Notes under the pieces: generated by a model
Database searches by the model: none
Seen by the model: only the letters and a program-made list of their open reading frames with translations
Told to the model about the DNA's origin: nothing
Part shown: positions 10,067 to 20,070 of the stretch, in pieces
Layout of the letters: every line of letters begins with the position of its first letter
How positions within the stretch are numbered: position 1 is the stretch's first letter
Translations under genes and position numbers: made by a program
DNA from: Portulaca oleracea
Taxonomy: Eukaryota; Streptophyta; Magnoliopsida; Caryophyllales; Portulacaceae
Direction: 5' to 3'
Assembly (NCBI GenBank): GCA_029582165.1
Contig: CM055874.1
Location: forward strand, 48,707,269 to 48,771,268
Length of the DNA: 64,000 nt

Positions 10067-12243
10067 GGGACAGGTTGTAAGTGTCCCCGCCCCCACTTGA
10101 TCCTTTTCATTGTTTTTCATGTTTTACTTTGTAAAATGTAAGTGTGAGGGGGTGCTCATTGGGGGGTTGGACGGGAAGGCTTTGTGGTTTTGGTGTGTTA
10201 ATGTCTCAGGTCCTTTTGGCTTGTTTTGGTGTTGCTCTCAAGGTTGGTTAGACATGGCTTGTGGTGGTCTCTTGATTGTATTTTGGTTATCTTTTGGTCG
10301 TAGTTGGGATGTCTTGGTTGGTTGGTAGTTGTTCTTTTGGCCGGTGGTGGTTTATTTTGCCTGGTGTCGGGTGTATTTTGGGCAAGGATGGTTATGGTGG
10401 CATGTAATGAACGGTCGTTATTAATGAAATGAAATGAATGAAGTTTGTTTGGTCAGTTTGAGATGAGTTTCACCCTTATTTCCAACCTCAATGAGTGAGA
10501 TTCGGGGATAAGGCATGTCAGTGGCAATGTATATATTGTTAATAGTTTTCTTTTCTTTTTAGTTTCTCTTTGCTTAAAATTTTAGTTAGATAGTTTTTCT
10601 TTTGAGTTTGTTTTCAATCTAGCATGTGAATTTCGTTATGTATAAAGTCGTCTTTTGCTCTAACATCATTTTGATTCAATTGAACGACGACTTCGGATCA
10701 CGGTTTAGACATTTATGAAGAGTCCGAGGTAATATCTTTCCACCTTGCTCTCTCTTATGTGAATTGTTATTTTGATTCGTCGCATGTTTGATTTTCTTTT
10801 GGGTGGCGAACCCCTTTTGAATGTTTGTGTTGGGTTTATTTTGTTGTTGGAGCCGTGTGGGCTCGGGTCGCCACCATTTGTAGATTAGCTAGTTTGTTTG
10901 TTTGTTTCTCTAGGTCCTCTACCCTTTTTCATGTGACACCTTCCCACAATGAGGACATTGTGGAGTTTTAAGTGTGTGTGGGGGGGGGGGGGGAGGGGGA
11001 GGGGGGGAGATATTTGTTTCAAGGGTAGATCACCTAGTTCTTATGTTTGTTTTTTCGTAGTTTTCGCCTAAAATCTATAAAATTTTTGTGTGAAAAAGAA
11101 GAGAAAAGGGAGTGAAAGCTTTTAAAAGTTTTCTTTTGTTTTCGTTTTCGCTTTGTTTTTGCTTTATTTCTTGGATCTTATTGTCGAAATTGAGAAGCCG
11201 TTCTTAAACTTCTTTAAAAGAAACCGGTCTGAGCGTTTTCGACCCTATCTCTAGTGCTAGTCATGACTTATCTCTTTAGATGTCCTTCATTGAGTGTCTA
11301 ATGAGACCTCCGACTCCTTTCACGTTCTGGTTGAAACCGGGAGATTCTAGGGGTTTGTGTCCGAGCTTGTTCTTTTTCCCTGTTAAGCAAAAGCAAAAGC
11401 AAAGTCAAAAAGAAAGAAAAAAAGAAAGAAAAGAACTAAATAACCGGAATAAGTGGGGTGTGTCGGCTGAACGACATCAACCACCATACACTTAGCCAAC
11501 CTACACGGGCCCGGTATTAGCAGTACGACGCTATTACCCCTTAAGCTCCTCCTATATCAAATTTTCGACGGAGGTGTGTATGGAAAAGACTGTGTTGGGA
11601 GGGTAAACCCCAAATTAAGGGTCGTCCAATTCCCGAAAGTAAGGCTAATACCGACCTTTAAAAAGCAAAAGAAAAAAAAGAAAGGTTTAAGCGTTAATAA
11701 AGTGTGGGACATCTCCTTGCATCACCTACGGCCCTCACCAAGCCAAGGGCGACCAAATGCGAGGAAAGGCAACTCTTTTCTTTCCTTGTTCGTTTCGTTG
11801 TTTTTGAGCTCGGGCATGAGTCTTTGGAGTCTTTTGGAATCGGTTAGAACTCACTAGCACTTATGCACATGGGGTTTTTGCTTGGCATTAGGTGTAGGAC
11901 ATCAAAAATCTCAAAGACTGACTTTTATTTGGGATAGGTGCTCGTAAGATGCTCATAACGGTTCCTTTTGGAGGTTTAATAATGTTTTCCTAATTTAGAT
12001 TTCGAGAATCCTTTGAAGCGAAGCTTTTGTTTATTTTCCTTTTGTTTTCGTTGGATTTGTTTTCACATTCCCTCTCTCCTTTTTCTTTGGCTTTTGTGGG
12101 TGTAGCCGCTACAAACCCTCACGAGTCCATCTCGTCCACCCGGGCTGCCGGGGGGCTCAAAGGGCTTGGTGCATACGCTTAATGCACTCGTTTCTCTCCC
12201 ACGACAGAGGAGTTTGTGTTAGCTTAGTTAGTTTCTTGTTTTG
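9941..12243 (+). other. 3' untranslated region of the Athila element
   Basis: About 2.2 kb beyond 10066 with no supported gene. It is rich in T and G with runs such as TTTTGTTTTCG. It holds an internal hairpin-polypurine module at 10944-11010, a purine-rich AAG repeat at 11390-11430, and short open stretches (11280-11495, 11576-11857) with no recognisable domain. Its length is usual for Athila elements. Confidence 0.7.
10944..11010 (+). promoter_or_regulatory. Internal hairpin plus polypurine tract
   Basis: A perfect 7-bp stem CCACAAT/ATTGTGG (10944-10950 and 10957-10963) encloses the loop GAGGAC. It is followed by AGTTTTAAGTGTGTGTG and then a long G-rich purine run (10980-11010). The layout copies the module next to the 3' LTR (12244-12282), including the AGGAC loop. 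It may be a second plus-strand priming site. The G runs could also form a quadruplex. Confidence 0.65.
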
Positions 12244-12282
12244 TTTTGCTCAGGACGAGCAAAAGTTTAAGTGTGGGGGGGG
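12244..12282 (+). promoter_or_regulatory. Hairpin and polypurine tract preceding the 3' LTR
   Basis: A perfect 8-bp stem TTTTGCTC/GAGCAAAA encloses the loop AGGAC (12244-12264). It is followed at once by GTTTAAGTGTGGGGGGGG, which ends where the 3' LTR begins. The purine tract is the expected primer for plus-strand DNA synthesis. The hairpin beside it is not a textbook part of a PPT. Confidence 0.85.
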
Positions 12283-13761
12283 TGTTTAGACCGAATTTTG
12301 TGTCTAAATAGCGCCCTAATTCTTAGGCTTTTGACTCGTTTCGTGTTTTAATTTCGTAACTTTTAATACGTTTTTGGTTATTTTGTAGATTTTGGAGTTT
12401 TTACTCAAAACGTGGTAAAAAGGACCATTTTAGAGCCATCTTGGGAATCCAGAGGTTTCCCGGGTCTTGACCGGGTCAAAGGCGAAGTGAAGAGGAAGAT
12501 CCAAGCCAGCCGAGGAGGACCGCAGCTGCGGTCCCATAGACAGCAGCTACGGTGGTCGATCAAGGCTGGGCAAGGAAACAAGTTACCCGAGAGGGACCGC
12601 AGCTGCGGTCCCCTAGACCGCACCCGCGGTCTTGCGAAGGGAGAAATCAAGAATCGCCTGAGCTTCGGAGGACCGCACCTGCGGTCTCCTTCGGGAATTA
12701 GAAAAGTTGTTATACGAAGTGCTGTGTTTTGAGTAACTAACTACAGTTGTATATATTCCTCCTAATCGATTAGGTTTAGGGGGGCTTTTCTATTGTAATT
12801 TGAACACTTTAACTTTCAATTAGAGAGAGATTAGTGGAATTTCTTAGTGATTAGTGAGTAATTACATTTGGTTTATTGCATTTGCTGTGGATTTTATTGG
12901 AATTCCATTGAAGTGCTGAAGATTTATCTTATTTTTGGAGCTTGGATTTCTTATTATTCTGGATCATCCTTCCATTGGCATCAAATTAATGAGCATTTCT
13001 TACCCTTACTCTCTTTAATTCATCTATTTACTCTACAATCTCTGTTTTTGTTGTTTGGTGATTGTTGTTGCTAGATTGTTGCTTGATTATCTTCGTTCTC
13101 TATTTTAAGCATGAATAGTGAAGTTATTATTGTTGTTAGCATCATAGTTAAGATGATTAGAGGCTAGAACCCTTATGGGTTAGGGAGAAACTAAGGATGT
13201 GAATGGTTGATTTGGATTGGGTTAGCAATTTTAGGAGGTAATTCGCTGTAGAGTCAATTTCCTAATCATATTCTTCCCTCAAGTGGGATGTATTCGATAT
13301 CGAAAGTTGTTGAATACATCCAACACTTGTTGGAAGGTGGGAATTGGGATAGTTAATGCTCGCCCACGAGAGTGGAAAGAGGTTAACTAGAGAGTCCCGT
13401 TCCTTTTACCCTCGGGGTCCATGGAGGACTTGTAGGAAGTTAATCCAAATTGCCTTGAAAAAGGGAATCCGGTGGGTTGTTTTAACGGGACTGTCATTTG
13501 ATTCTATTGATTTATTGCTTCCTGATTGCGAAACCCCCGCCCTAATTGCCGTTTGCATCCCAAAATCTCCCGACACCCATAGTTTCCTTCTTGACTGAAC
13601 TTTAGTCGTGTTTGTGTTCTGTTTTGCGCAGTCCTTACCTGAAAACCTCTTATCGTCTAGTGATCCTTAAACCTTACCTAAAGCCAGACTGTCATAGCCA
13701 AGGCCCCTAGCTCCTCGAGAAAGAACGATAAACAAAACCGGGGTACAAAAACCACGTTACA
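12283..13761 (+). repeat. 3' LTR of the Athila-type element
   Basis: The LTR is 1479 bp, TGTTTAGACC to CCACGTTACA, collinear with 441-1910 with scattered substitutions and small indels. It keeps the palindrome cluster at about 12519-12690. It is followed directly by AT-rich sequence that continues the split host repeat. Confidence 0.93.
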
Positions 13762-14165
13762 ATAACAACAAGGAAAACTTAATAACCACATGAAACATAA
13801 TACTAATACTAATAATATGAAACTTTAATACTAATAACATGAAACCTTAATACTAATAACATGAAACTTTAATACTAATAACATGAACTTTAATACTAAT
13901 AACATGAAACTTTATAATAATATGGAAAACTAATAATAACATGAAAACTTAATAATAATACAAAAACTTAATAATAACTTGGAACTTAATAATAATAATA
14001 ATATGAAACTTAATAATAACTTGGAACTTAATAATAATAATATGAAACTTAATAATACTTATGAAAACTTAATAATCATAAGAAAACTTAATAAAATCAC
14101 AAAACTTAAAATTAATAATATGAAACTTACTAGTAGTAATAATATGAAAACTTAATAAAAATATG
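13762..14165. repeat. AT-rich minisatellite of ATGAAACTTTAATACTAATA-like units
   Basis: Short irregular units built from ATGAAA, CTTTAATA and CTAATAAC repeat about 20 times, with period near 20 bp. The left side of the Athila insertion (about 420-440) ends in the same kind of text, so the element landed at the edge of this array. Confidence 0.8.
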
Positions 14166-14481
14166 AAATATCAAAGACATGCTTTAACATGGATTTCCTA
14201 CTCCTATCATGTTTCTACAACTCTTAAAACAAACACTCCTTGCATAAAAACAAGACATTAAACACTTAAATATCACTTAAAATACATTAAACCCTAATAA
14301 ATTCTAACAAAACCCTAGTTCATACTTACTTCAAACCTAAGCAAGAATAATCTTTTAGGATTCAAGCATGCATAGCCCAAACTAATACCCAAGTGAACCC
14401 TCATTTTTCACCACCATTTCACCACCACCACCACACACACTTTAACGCACACACAAACACACCAACATTCGAACAATAAAT

Positions 14482-14528
<47 letters not shown>

Positions 14529-15340
14529 TTATACTGGAAGAGGGAGGGGACAACCAGAGAGTGGTGGCGTAGGTGGTGGTTCTCGGTCGACGGAGGGTGG
14601 AGGCGACTGCTCAGAGGTGGTGGAACATGAGGTTTCGTCGGCGGGTAGCGGTGGTCGAAGTTTGAGTAGCAGCTGCGTGAAACCGAGGCTCAAAGGTTCG
14701 CCAGAGTAGTGGACGGTCTTGGGTTGGTCTTCAGAGATGGGGGTGTCGCCGGTGGACGTCGGAATGGTCGGAAGCAGCTCGGCGGTCGGCTTGGCGGTAG
14801 CAGCTTTGCAGCAGCTCGGGGTCAGAAAAGAGGGGGGTTTCGGTGGTGTTATGGGTGGGGTTCTTGGTGGCGCAGCAGTGCGGTGGCGGCCGGAATGGTG
14901 CGTTGGAGGTCGGAGTGTGGTGGGTGGTGACCGGCAAAATGAAAGGAGGGAGGAGGGAGATGGAGGATAGTGATGTGATGGTGATGAAGACAGGGAGGGG
15001 ACTCGCGTAGGGCTCGATATAAAAAAAATGCATAGTTCCCAACAGTTATAAAGAGGAAGGGAAGAGAGAGAGGGGGGAGGGGCGTAGGAGAAGATTGGGG
15101 TGCATACACTGGTTTAAAATTTTCAAAAGGAGGGAAAAATTAGGGTATTTTAGAGGGAAAATTAAGTTAGAGAGTTAGTAAAAAAAACCTAGATTTATTT
15201 AACACATCTCATAAAAAAACTCTCTCCTAACAACACCTTTTCTAAAACAGATCCTACAAACAGATCCTAATAAAATTAACCGATAACCGAAAATTCCCTA
15301 ATTGATATTTTTCAGTTACTAAAATTTCCAAGTAACCCAC
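14166..15340 (-). mobile_element. Remainder of the minus-strand chromoviral LTR
   Basis: Read on the minus strand this goes from AT-rich sequence (15340-15130), through a pyrimidine-rich and then GC-rich block (15110-14540) encoding Pro/Pro-His-like text, to CT repeats and an AT-rich tail. The same order is seen in the solo LTR at 29520-32638 (CTCTTTCTCC leader, then GCCGGCGACC block). The GC-rich ORFs on either strand here (14709-15109) show no domain. Assignment is by layout only. Confidence 0.45.
14484..14525. repeat. (GA)n microsatellite
   Basis: About 21 uninterrupted GA dinucleotides. Confidence 0.97.
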
Positions 15341-17074
15341 TGTAGACACCGAATTTTGTACCGGGACAAGTGTACAAGCCGAGAGCAACAAGAAAAGGGG
15401 CTAGAAGGAAAACAAAGTCACTGGGCCTCCATCAATCAAAAGCCATCGGGCCAACCCACCACAAAAAACCTTCATTTTTCGCCCTTTCAACATATATATG
15501 CCAACCATTTCTAATCCCATTTTTTCCACAAGTCTTGTTGGCCCTATTTATTTTGATAAGAGTAAAGTACACATCATAAGCTTTCCAACGCCTTTTGAAT
15601 CGCTTCAATCGGAGTCCGGATGAAAGAGTTATGACCGTTCGAAGTTGCACTTAGCCAGTTTCAAAAGCCAAGCGTCCTACACCAACTTTTAGGCCCAGAA
15701 ACCAGGCCCAACAAGCGAATCCGGCCCAGGGAAATTGAGCAAAGGCCGCTTGACCTTTCCAGAAAGAAGTGGCCCGCCTTTGTCCGCCACATCATCGATC
15801 CGTGTCTTTGAACCTCATAGGCTGCATGACCTTTGCGAATTTATTTGATTTTGGCGTCAGTTTTCCCAAGGCTATCCCTTGATCATAGTCCACATATGTT
15901 GACCACGGTTGACCAAAATAATTGCCAAAGGCCGGTTGACCTATGGGCTTGCATGGAGGGGCATGATTTTAGGGATGTGTCTCTCATCCTTCCCTCCAAA
16001 ACGCTCATCCCCCACCTATAAATACCTCATCATTTTCACTCATTCATCATCAACTATCACCACCATACTACCAAAACTCTCTTAAAATTCTCTCCATATC
16101 CATGTCACTCTCTCTCTAATTCTTCAACATAATCTCCCTTATTGTCATCATATTATCATCCATACACCATCATTTTAACCGTTATTACATTCACCCTTTC
16201 ATTTAAGCTCCAAAACCGAGGGCAAGTCAAACAGGTCGATCATCATTTCATTCTTATCCTCCATCAAGCAAGGTTTTCTCATATTGGCTATTGTATTTTA
16301 GTCATGTAATTCGTGCTTTAATTATTTGTACGCTTCTCTTACAGAAAACCTCTTTGCTTTAATATTGCATGTTCAAGAATATAACATTATGAAATTTATT
16401 AAACTTCTCCCCGCTATTTTCATTTCAAGTTCAATTTTAGTAGAGTCTGTTTTCTAACAGGTGAATTCGAGAATTCTTTTAATTCTCGAATTCGTAGCCT
16501 TGCCCACGGACTTGGAATTTGGGTCGTAGACTGGAGTTATTTTTATTTCCTTTGGTTTGTCGATTCCCTTAAATCGGCTGGCGACTCTTATTTATAACCA
16601 TTTTTATTATTATCCATGCATGTTTGTTACACCAAAAAATTTATAAAATTGTCTTATATTTATTTTTTCCTAACCCATGGCCGACCCAAAAGAAATGGTG
16701 TACAAATTGTCATAGGTCACCTGGCCTTTGACAATTTTCCCATTTTTCTGTTGAGCCAGTAGGAAAGCGAGCCCAGCAGAGGGAGTGTCATAGGTCACGC
16801 GGCCTATGACCCCCTCTGGTGGCCCGTATCCTCTCTTTTGGGCCCAAGTTCATATATAATTAATATAAGGTCATTAATAAAATAGTTCGGTGTAATTTCA
16901 TGTGTGTTGATAATAAAATTGGTCCTTAAATTAATAAAAGTCCCTCCTCTCGAAAACGTTTTCGAAAAGTAAAAATATCCTTATTTAAGGATTAAGCAAC
17001 CTTAGTTGGCTCCCGATCACCTAAGTAGCGCATACGAAATCGATTCCCCGATTGGGAAATTTTCGGGTCCTACA
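15341..17074 (+). mobile_element. Orphan LTR of a Tat/Ogre-type Ty3 element
   Basis: The LTR is 1734 bp, with ends TGTAGACACC and GGGTCCTACA, so its terminal pentamers TGTAG/CTACA are inverted repeats. A primer-binding site follows directly. A TATA-like TATAAATA at about 16017-16024 and a pyrimidine-rich leader after it fit an LTR promoter. No second copy of this LTR occurs in the window and no gag or pol follows, so only the 5' end and untranslated region remain. Confidence 0.85.
16017..16024 (+). promoter_or_regulatory. TATA-like box in the Tat/Ogre LTR
   Basis: TATAAATA follows a CCACC stretch and precedes a CA- and T-rich leader. This is the usual position of the U3/R boundary promoter in plant LTRs. 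Prediction from motif only. Confidence 0.5.
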
Positions 17075-17077
17075 GAT

Positions 17078-17092
17078 TGGCGACTCCACTAT
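17078..17092 (+). promoter_or_regulatory. Primer-binding site, Ogre/Tat type
   Basis: TGGCGACTCCACTAT lies three bases after the LTR end. TGGCGACTCCACT is the primer site reported for Ogre/Tat elements (tRNA-Arg type), which supports both the LTR end and the class. Confidence 0.8.
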
Positions 17093-17589
17093 GGTCTTAA
17101 ACTTAAAAAGAGGGTAAAACTTGAACAAATCGAGTTGATTTGAAATTGTAAAAGGGAGAATTTGATTTATTTCACAATTTTATTATTTTTTTAGGTATTT
17201 TGCATACTGGGGCACTCGACGGGTCTTTTGACACGGGAGCGCAAAGGCGACGGTTTAAGAAAAACTAGGACTCTTAGCCGAGAGAGGGCGGCCACTACTC
17301 GTGTGATGCACCCTACATCGCCAAGCATTTGGCCTCTCCTCTCCCCGTGTTATACTCCAAGGCTTCCTTGAAGACCGACGAGCAACACCTCACACACTTT
17401 ACCAACAAATTTTACAGGTGAAGTGCGCGCACCGAGGCGAGAATATGCGGTAGGCCATATTAACCCAACCATAGAAATCCATGAAAGTAAAGCCCTGGTT
17501 TAGGGTACCACTCATGTTGTATGCTATGTGTATATGTGTTCCCCTTCCCCTTTTCCTTTTGTAAAGAGTCCACCCTAGTTTAGAGGCCT
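17093..17589 (+). other. Untranslated leader of the Tat/Ogre element
   Basis: There is no ORF. Near 17205-17420 the text runs CTGGGGCACTCGACGGG to a GC-rich CGGCCACTACTCG stretch and a pyrimidine-rich block. I see nothing that encodes a recognisable protein. Confidence 0.5.
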
Positions 17590-18790
17590 CGTTCTAGTCC
17601 ATATAAAATTCATTGGGTTGAGAAGAGGATTATTTATTAATTAGCATAATTAACCCAAAGGCATTATGGCTAGCTCGATGGAAGGGCCCATTTATGTACA
17701 AGGGTTGATAATTTTAGTTAATAAATAAAAATTGGCTCACCTTTGATGATATTATATGACCCTTTACGATGTTCTCTTAATAAAGGTCCAAAAAAAAATC
17801 TGACTAAAGTCTCAACAAAGTTAATGGATAACGTCTTAGACTGCATAATAGTCACTAAGCTTGAGTAAATTAATTTATAGATTTAATTATTAAATCCATC
17901 ACATTTATGGTCATCCCGTTGATAGGCCCAACCATATTGGGTTTACCAATTAAGCTTATAAATTAATTATAACTCGCTTATTGTTGGTTTTATTCAGTCC
18001 TTTGCAATATCCATTTTCTTTGAGTAAATAAATAAAGCTTGTTGTATGTGTAAATATGTGTCTGTATGTTGGGTCTTTATTAGAGTTGGACCTAATTTTG
18101 AGATATTATTTTAGTCCGCATAATGATCGTTGGGTTTGAGAAGAAATAAGTTTATAGACTCGATTAATTAACCTTAAATTTTACGGTCGGCCCGTGGTGA
18201 GGCCCATCCGTTTTAAAGGTTAATTATCCTTGTTTATCAATTCATTTTAACTCACCTTTGATGATTTTATTCGGTCATTCTCAATATTCTCTTACTCATG
18301 GTCCAAAAAAAAAGATTAATAATTAAACAAAGTCAGTGTGTTGTTCTAGCCCGCGCAATAGTCTCAGGGTTAGAGAAAATAAATTTATAAACTTGATTAT
18401 TAAGTCAAACAAATCCATGGTCGGCCCGTTGTTAAGCCCATCCATGGTGGAATTAATAATTGAGTTTATAAGTCTGTTTTAACTCGCCTTGTGGCGACTT
18501 TATTCAGTCCTTTACAACATTCACTATCCTTGAGTTAAATAAATAAATGTGTTGGGTCACAATAAAAAAAGGTTGTCAGTGTGTTAAGCATTATTCTAGT
18601 CTGCATAATAGCCAACATAGCTTGAGTTAACCCAAGTTTGTTAGATCAAGTGACAGATTCTCCTTAAAACGGTCGGCTTGTGGTTTAAGTCCATCCGAAT
18701 GGAGAAACAATCACTTGCGCTTTCAAACTTACGTCGACTCGCTATATTTGACTTTATCTGACCCTTTATAATGTTTTTGTTGTAAAAAGT
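17590..18790 (+). repeat. Tandem array of about 250-bp diverged units
   Basis: Five units begin near 17600, 17850, 18120, 18355 and 18598. Shared landmarks in each are a 'gttgggtttgag' start, 'ttattaaat', 'ggtcggcccgtt', 'aggcccatcc', 'aactcgc', and 'gactttattcagtcctt'. The units have diverged by many substitutions and indels. Tandem arrays in the untranslated part are known in Ogre-type elements. Confidence 0.8.
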
Positions 18791-18839
18791 GTTGTTGTTT
18801 ATCTTAGGATCGTATAAAGGTTATGACACGCAAACCTAT

Positions 18840-20070
18840 TATTTCTTGAGACAGTCTTACACGTTAGGAGGTGTTACATATGGTCTAGTAAACCCAGGTC
18901 ATGGATGAGTCTTAGTTTCAGAGTCTACATGTGAATGTCTTTCAGTCTTTAGAAAGTCTCATATAAGGTCGTGTCATATGTGAGTCTTTTCTTAAGTTAA
19001 TATGTGTGTTTTGTTTTTGGAAGTCTAACCTCGGGTCATGGGTGAGTCTTTGGTTTAGGTCATAAGTGAGTATTTTCCTGGGTTAATGTGTGTTTGTCTT
19101 TTTTTAGAAAGTCCAGTGTAAACTTAGGTCATGGGCGAGTCTTTCTTTTAAAGTCAGGATATGAGTGTCTTTTTCTTTAGAAAGTATCATATAAGGTCCA
19201 GGATGAATCTTTGTGTTAGTGTCTGCATGTAAGTGTCTTTTTATTTAGAAAGAATCATATAAGGTCCAGGATGAATCTTTGTGTTAGTGTCTGCATGAAA
19301 GTGTCTTGCATTCTTTAGAAAGTATCATATAAGGTCTAGGATGAGTCTTTGTGTTAGTGTCTGCATGTAAGTGTCTTGCATTATTTAGGAGGTCTCATAC
19401 AGGTTCGTAGAGCATGTAAACCCATGTCATGGGTGAGTCCTTTTCCAGAGTCAACATATGAATGTCCTGCATTATAGAAGTCTCCTATAGGGTCTAAGTC
19501 GTGCAAACCCATGCCATGGGTTAGTCATTGAGTCATTTCTCGAGTTAGCGTATAAGTGTCTTTCATTCTTAGGAATTCTCATATAAGGTCTAAGTCATGG
19601 GAAAATCTGTGTCTAGAGTCATCATGTAAATATCTATCTTTTTTTAGAAGTCTAGTGTAAACTCATGTCATGTGTGAGTCTTTTCTCGTATTGGCATATC
19701 ATGTGAGTGTCTTTCTTTTTTTTTAGGAAGTCCAGTGTAAACCCATGTTATGGGTGAGTCTTTTCTCGAGTTGGCATATCATGTGAGAGTCTTTCTTTAG
19801 GAAGTCTAATGTAAACCCATGTCATAAGTTAGGATTTCCAAGTCAGCATAAAGGCATTTGCACTTTAGGAGGTCTCATATAGAATTTAGGACATGTAGAC
19901 CCATGTCGTAGGTAAGTCTTTTCCTTGAGTCGGCATATAGAAGTCTTGCATGCTAGGAAGTCCCATATAGATCAGTTAGCACAATCAAACCTATGTCCTG
20001 GGTGAGTCTCTCCCGAGTTAGCATATAGGCATTTTTTTCATTTTAGGACATCCATATAGGTCATTTAGGT
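18840..20070 (+). repeat. Tandem array of 68-90-bp units
   Basis: About 14 units share 'gtcatgggtgagtctttt', 'gtgtctt' and 'tttagaaagtctcatat' words. The three units near 19190-19390 are nearly identical with a period of 68-70 bp. The array follows directly on the 250-bp array and belongs to the same element. Confidence 0.85.

Larger units (their letters stand above)
441..13761 (+). mobile_element. Athila-type Ty3/gypsy LTR retrotransposon, nearly full length, coding region broken
   Basis: The element is 13.3 kb with two LTRs (441-1910 and 12283-13761) that match closely along their whole length and both run from TG to CA. Order of parts: 5' LTR, primer site, gag, protease, reverse transcriptase, RNase H, integrase, palindrome cluster, envelope-position ORF, long untranslated region, polypurine tract, 3' LTR. 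Flanking pentamers are ataat (436-440) and ataac (13762-13766), a 4-of-5 match. The high LTR similarity suggests a fairly recent insertion. The many stops and frameshifts mean it is non-autonomous now. Assignment to the Athila group rests on the tRNA-Asp-type primer site, the gag sequence and the extra 3' ORF. Confidence 0.92.

Noticed and set aside
14709..15109. Gly/Arg-rich and Pro-rich ORFs on both strands
   Set aside because: They come from a GC-rich LTR leader with mirrored composition on both strands and no domain.
18840..20070. Regularly spaced repeats resembling a CRISPR array
   Set aside because: The units are adjacent and diverged, with no unique spacers, and the context is a plant retroelement.
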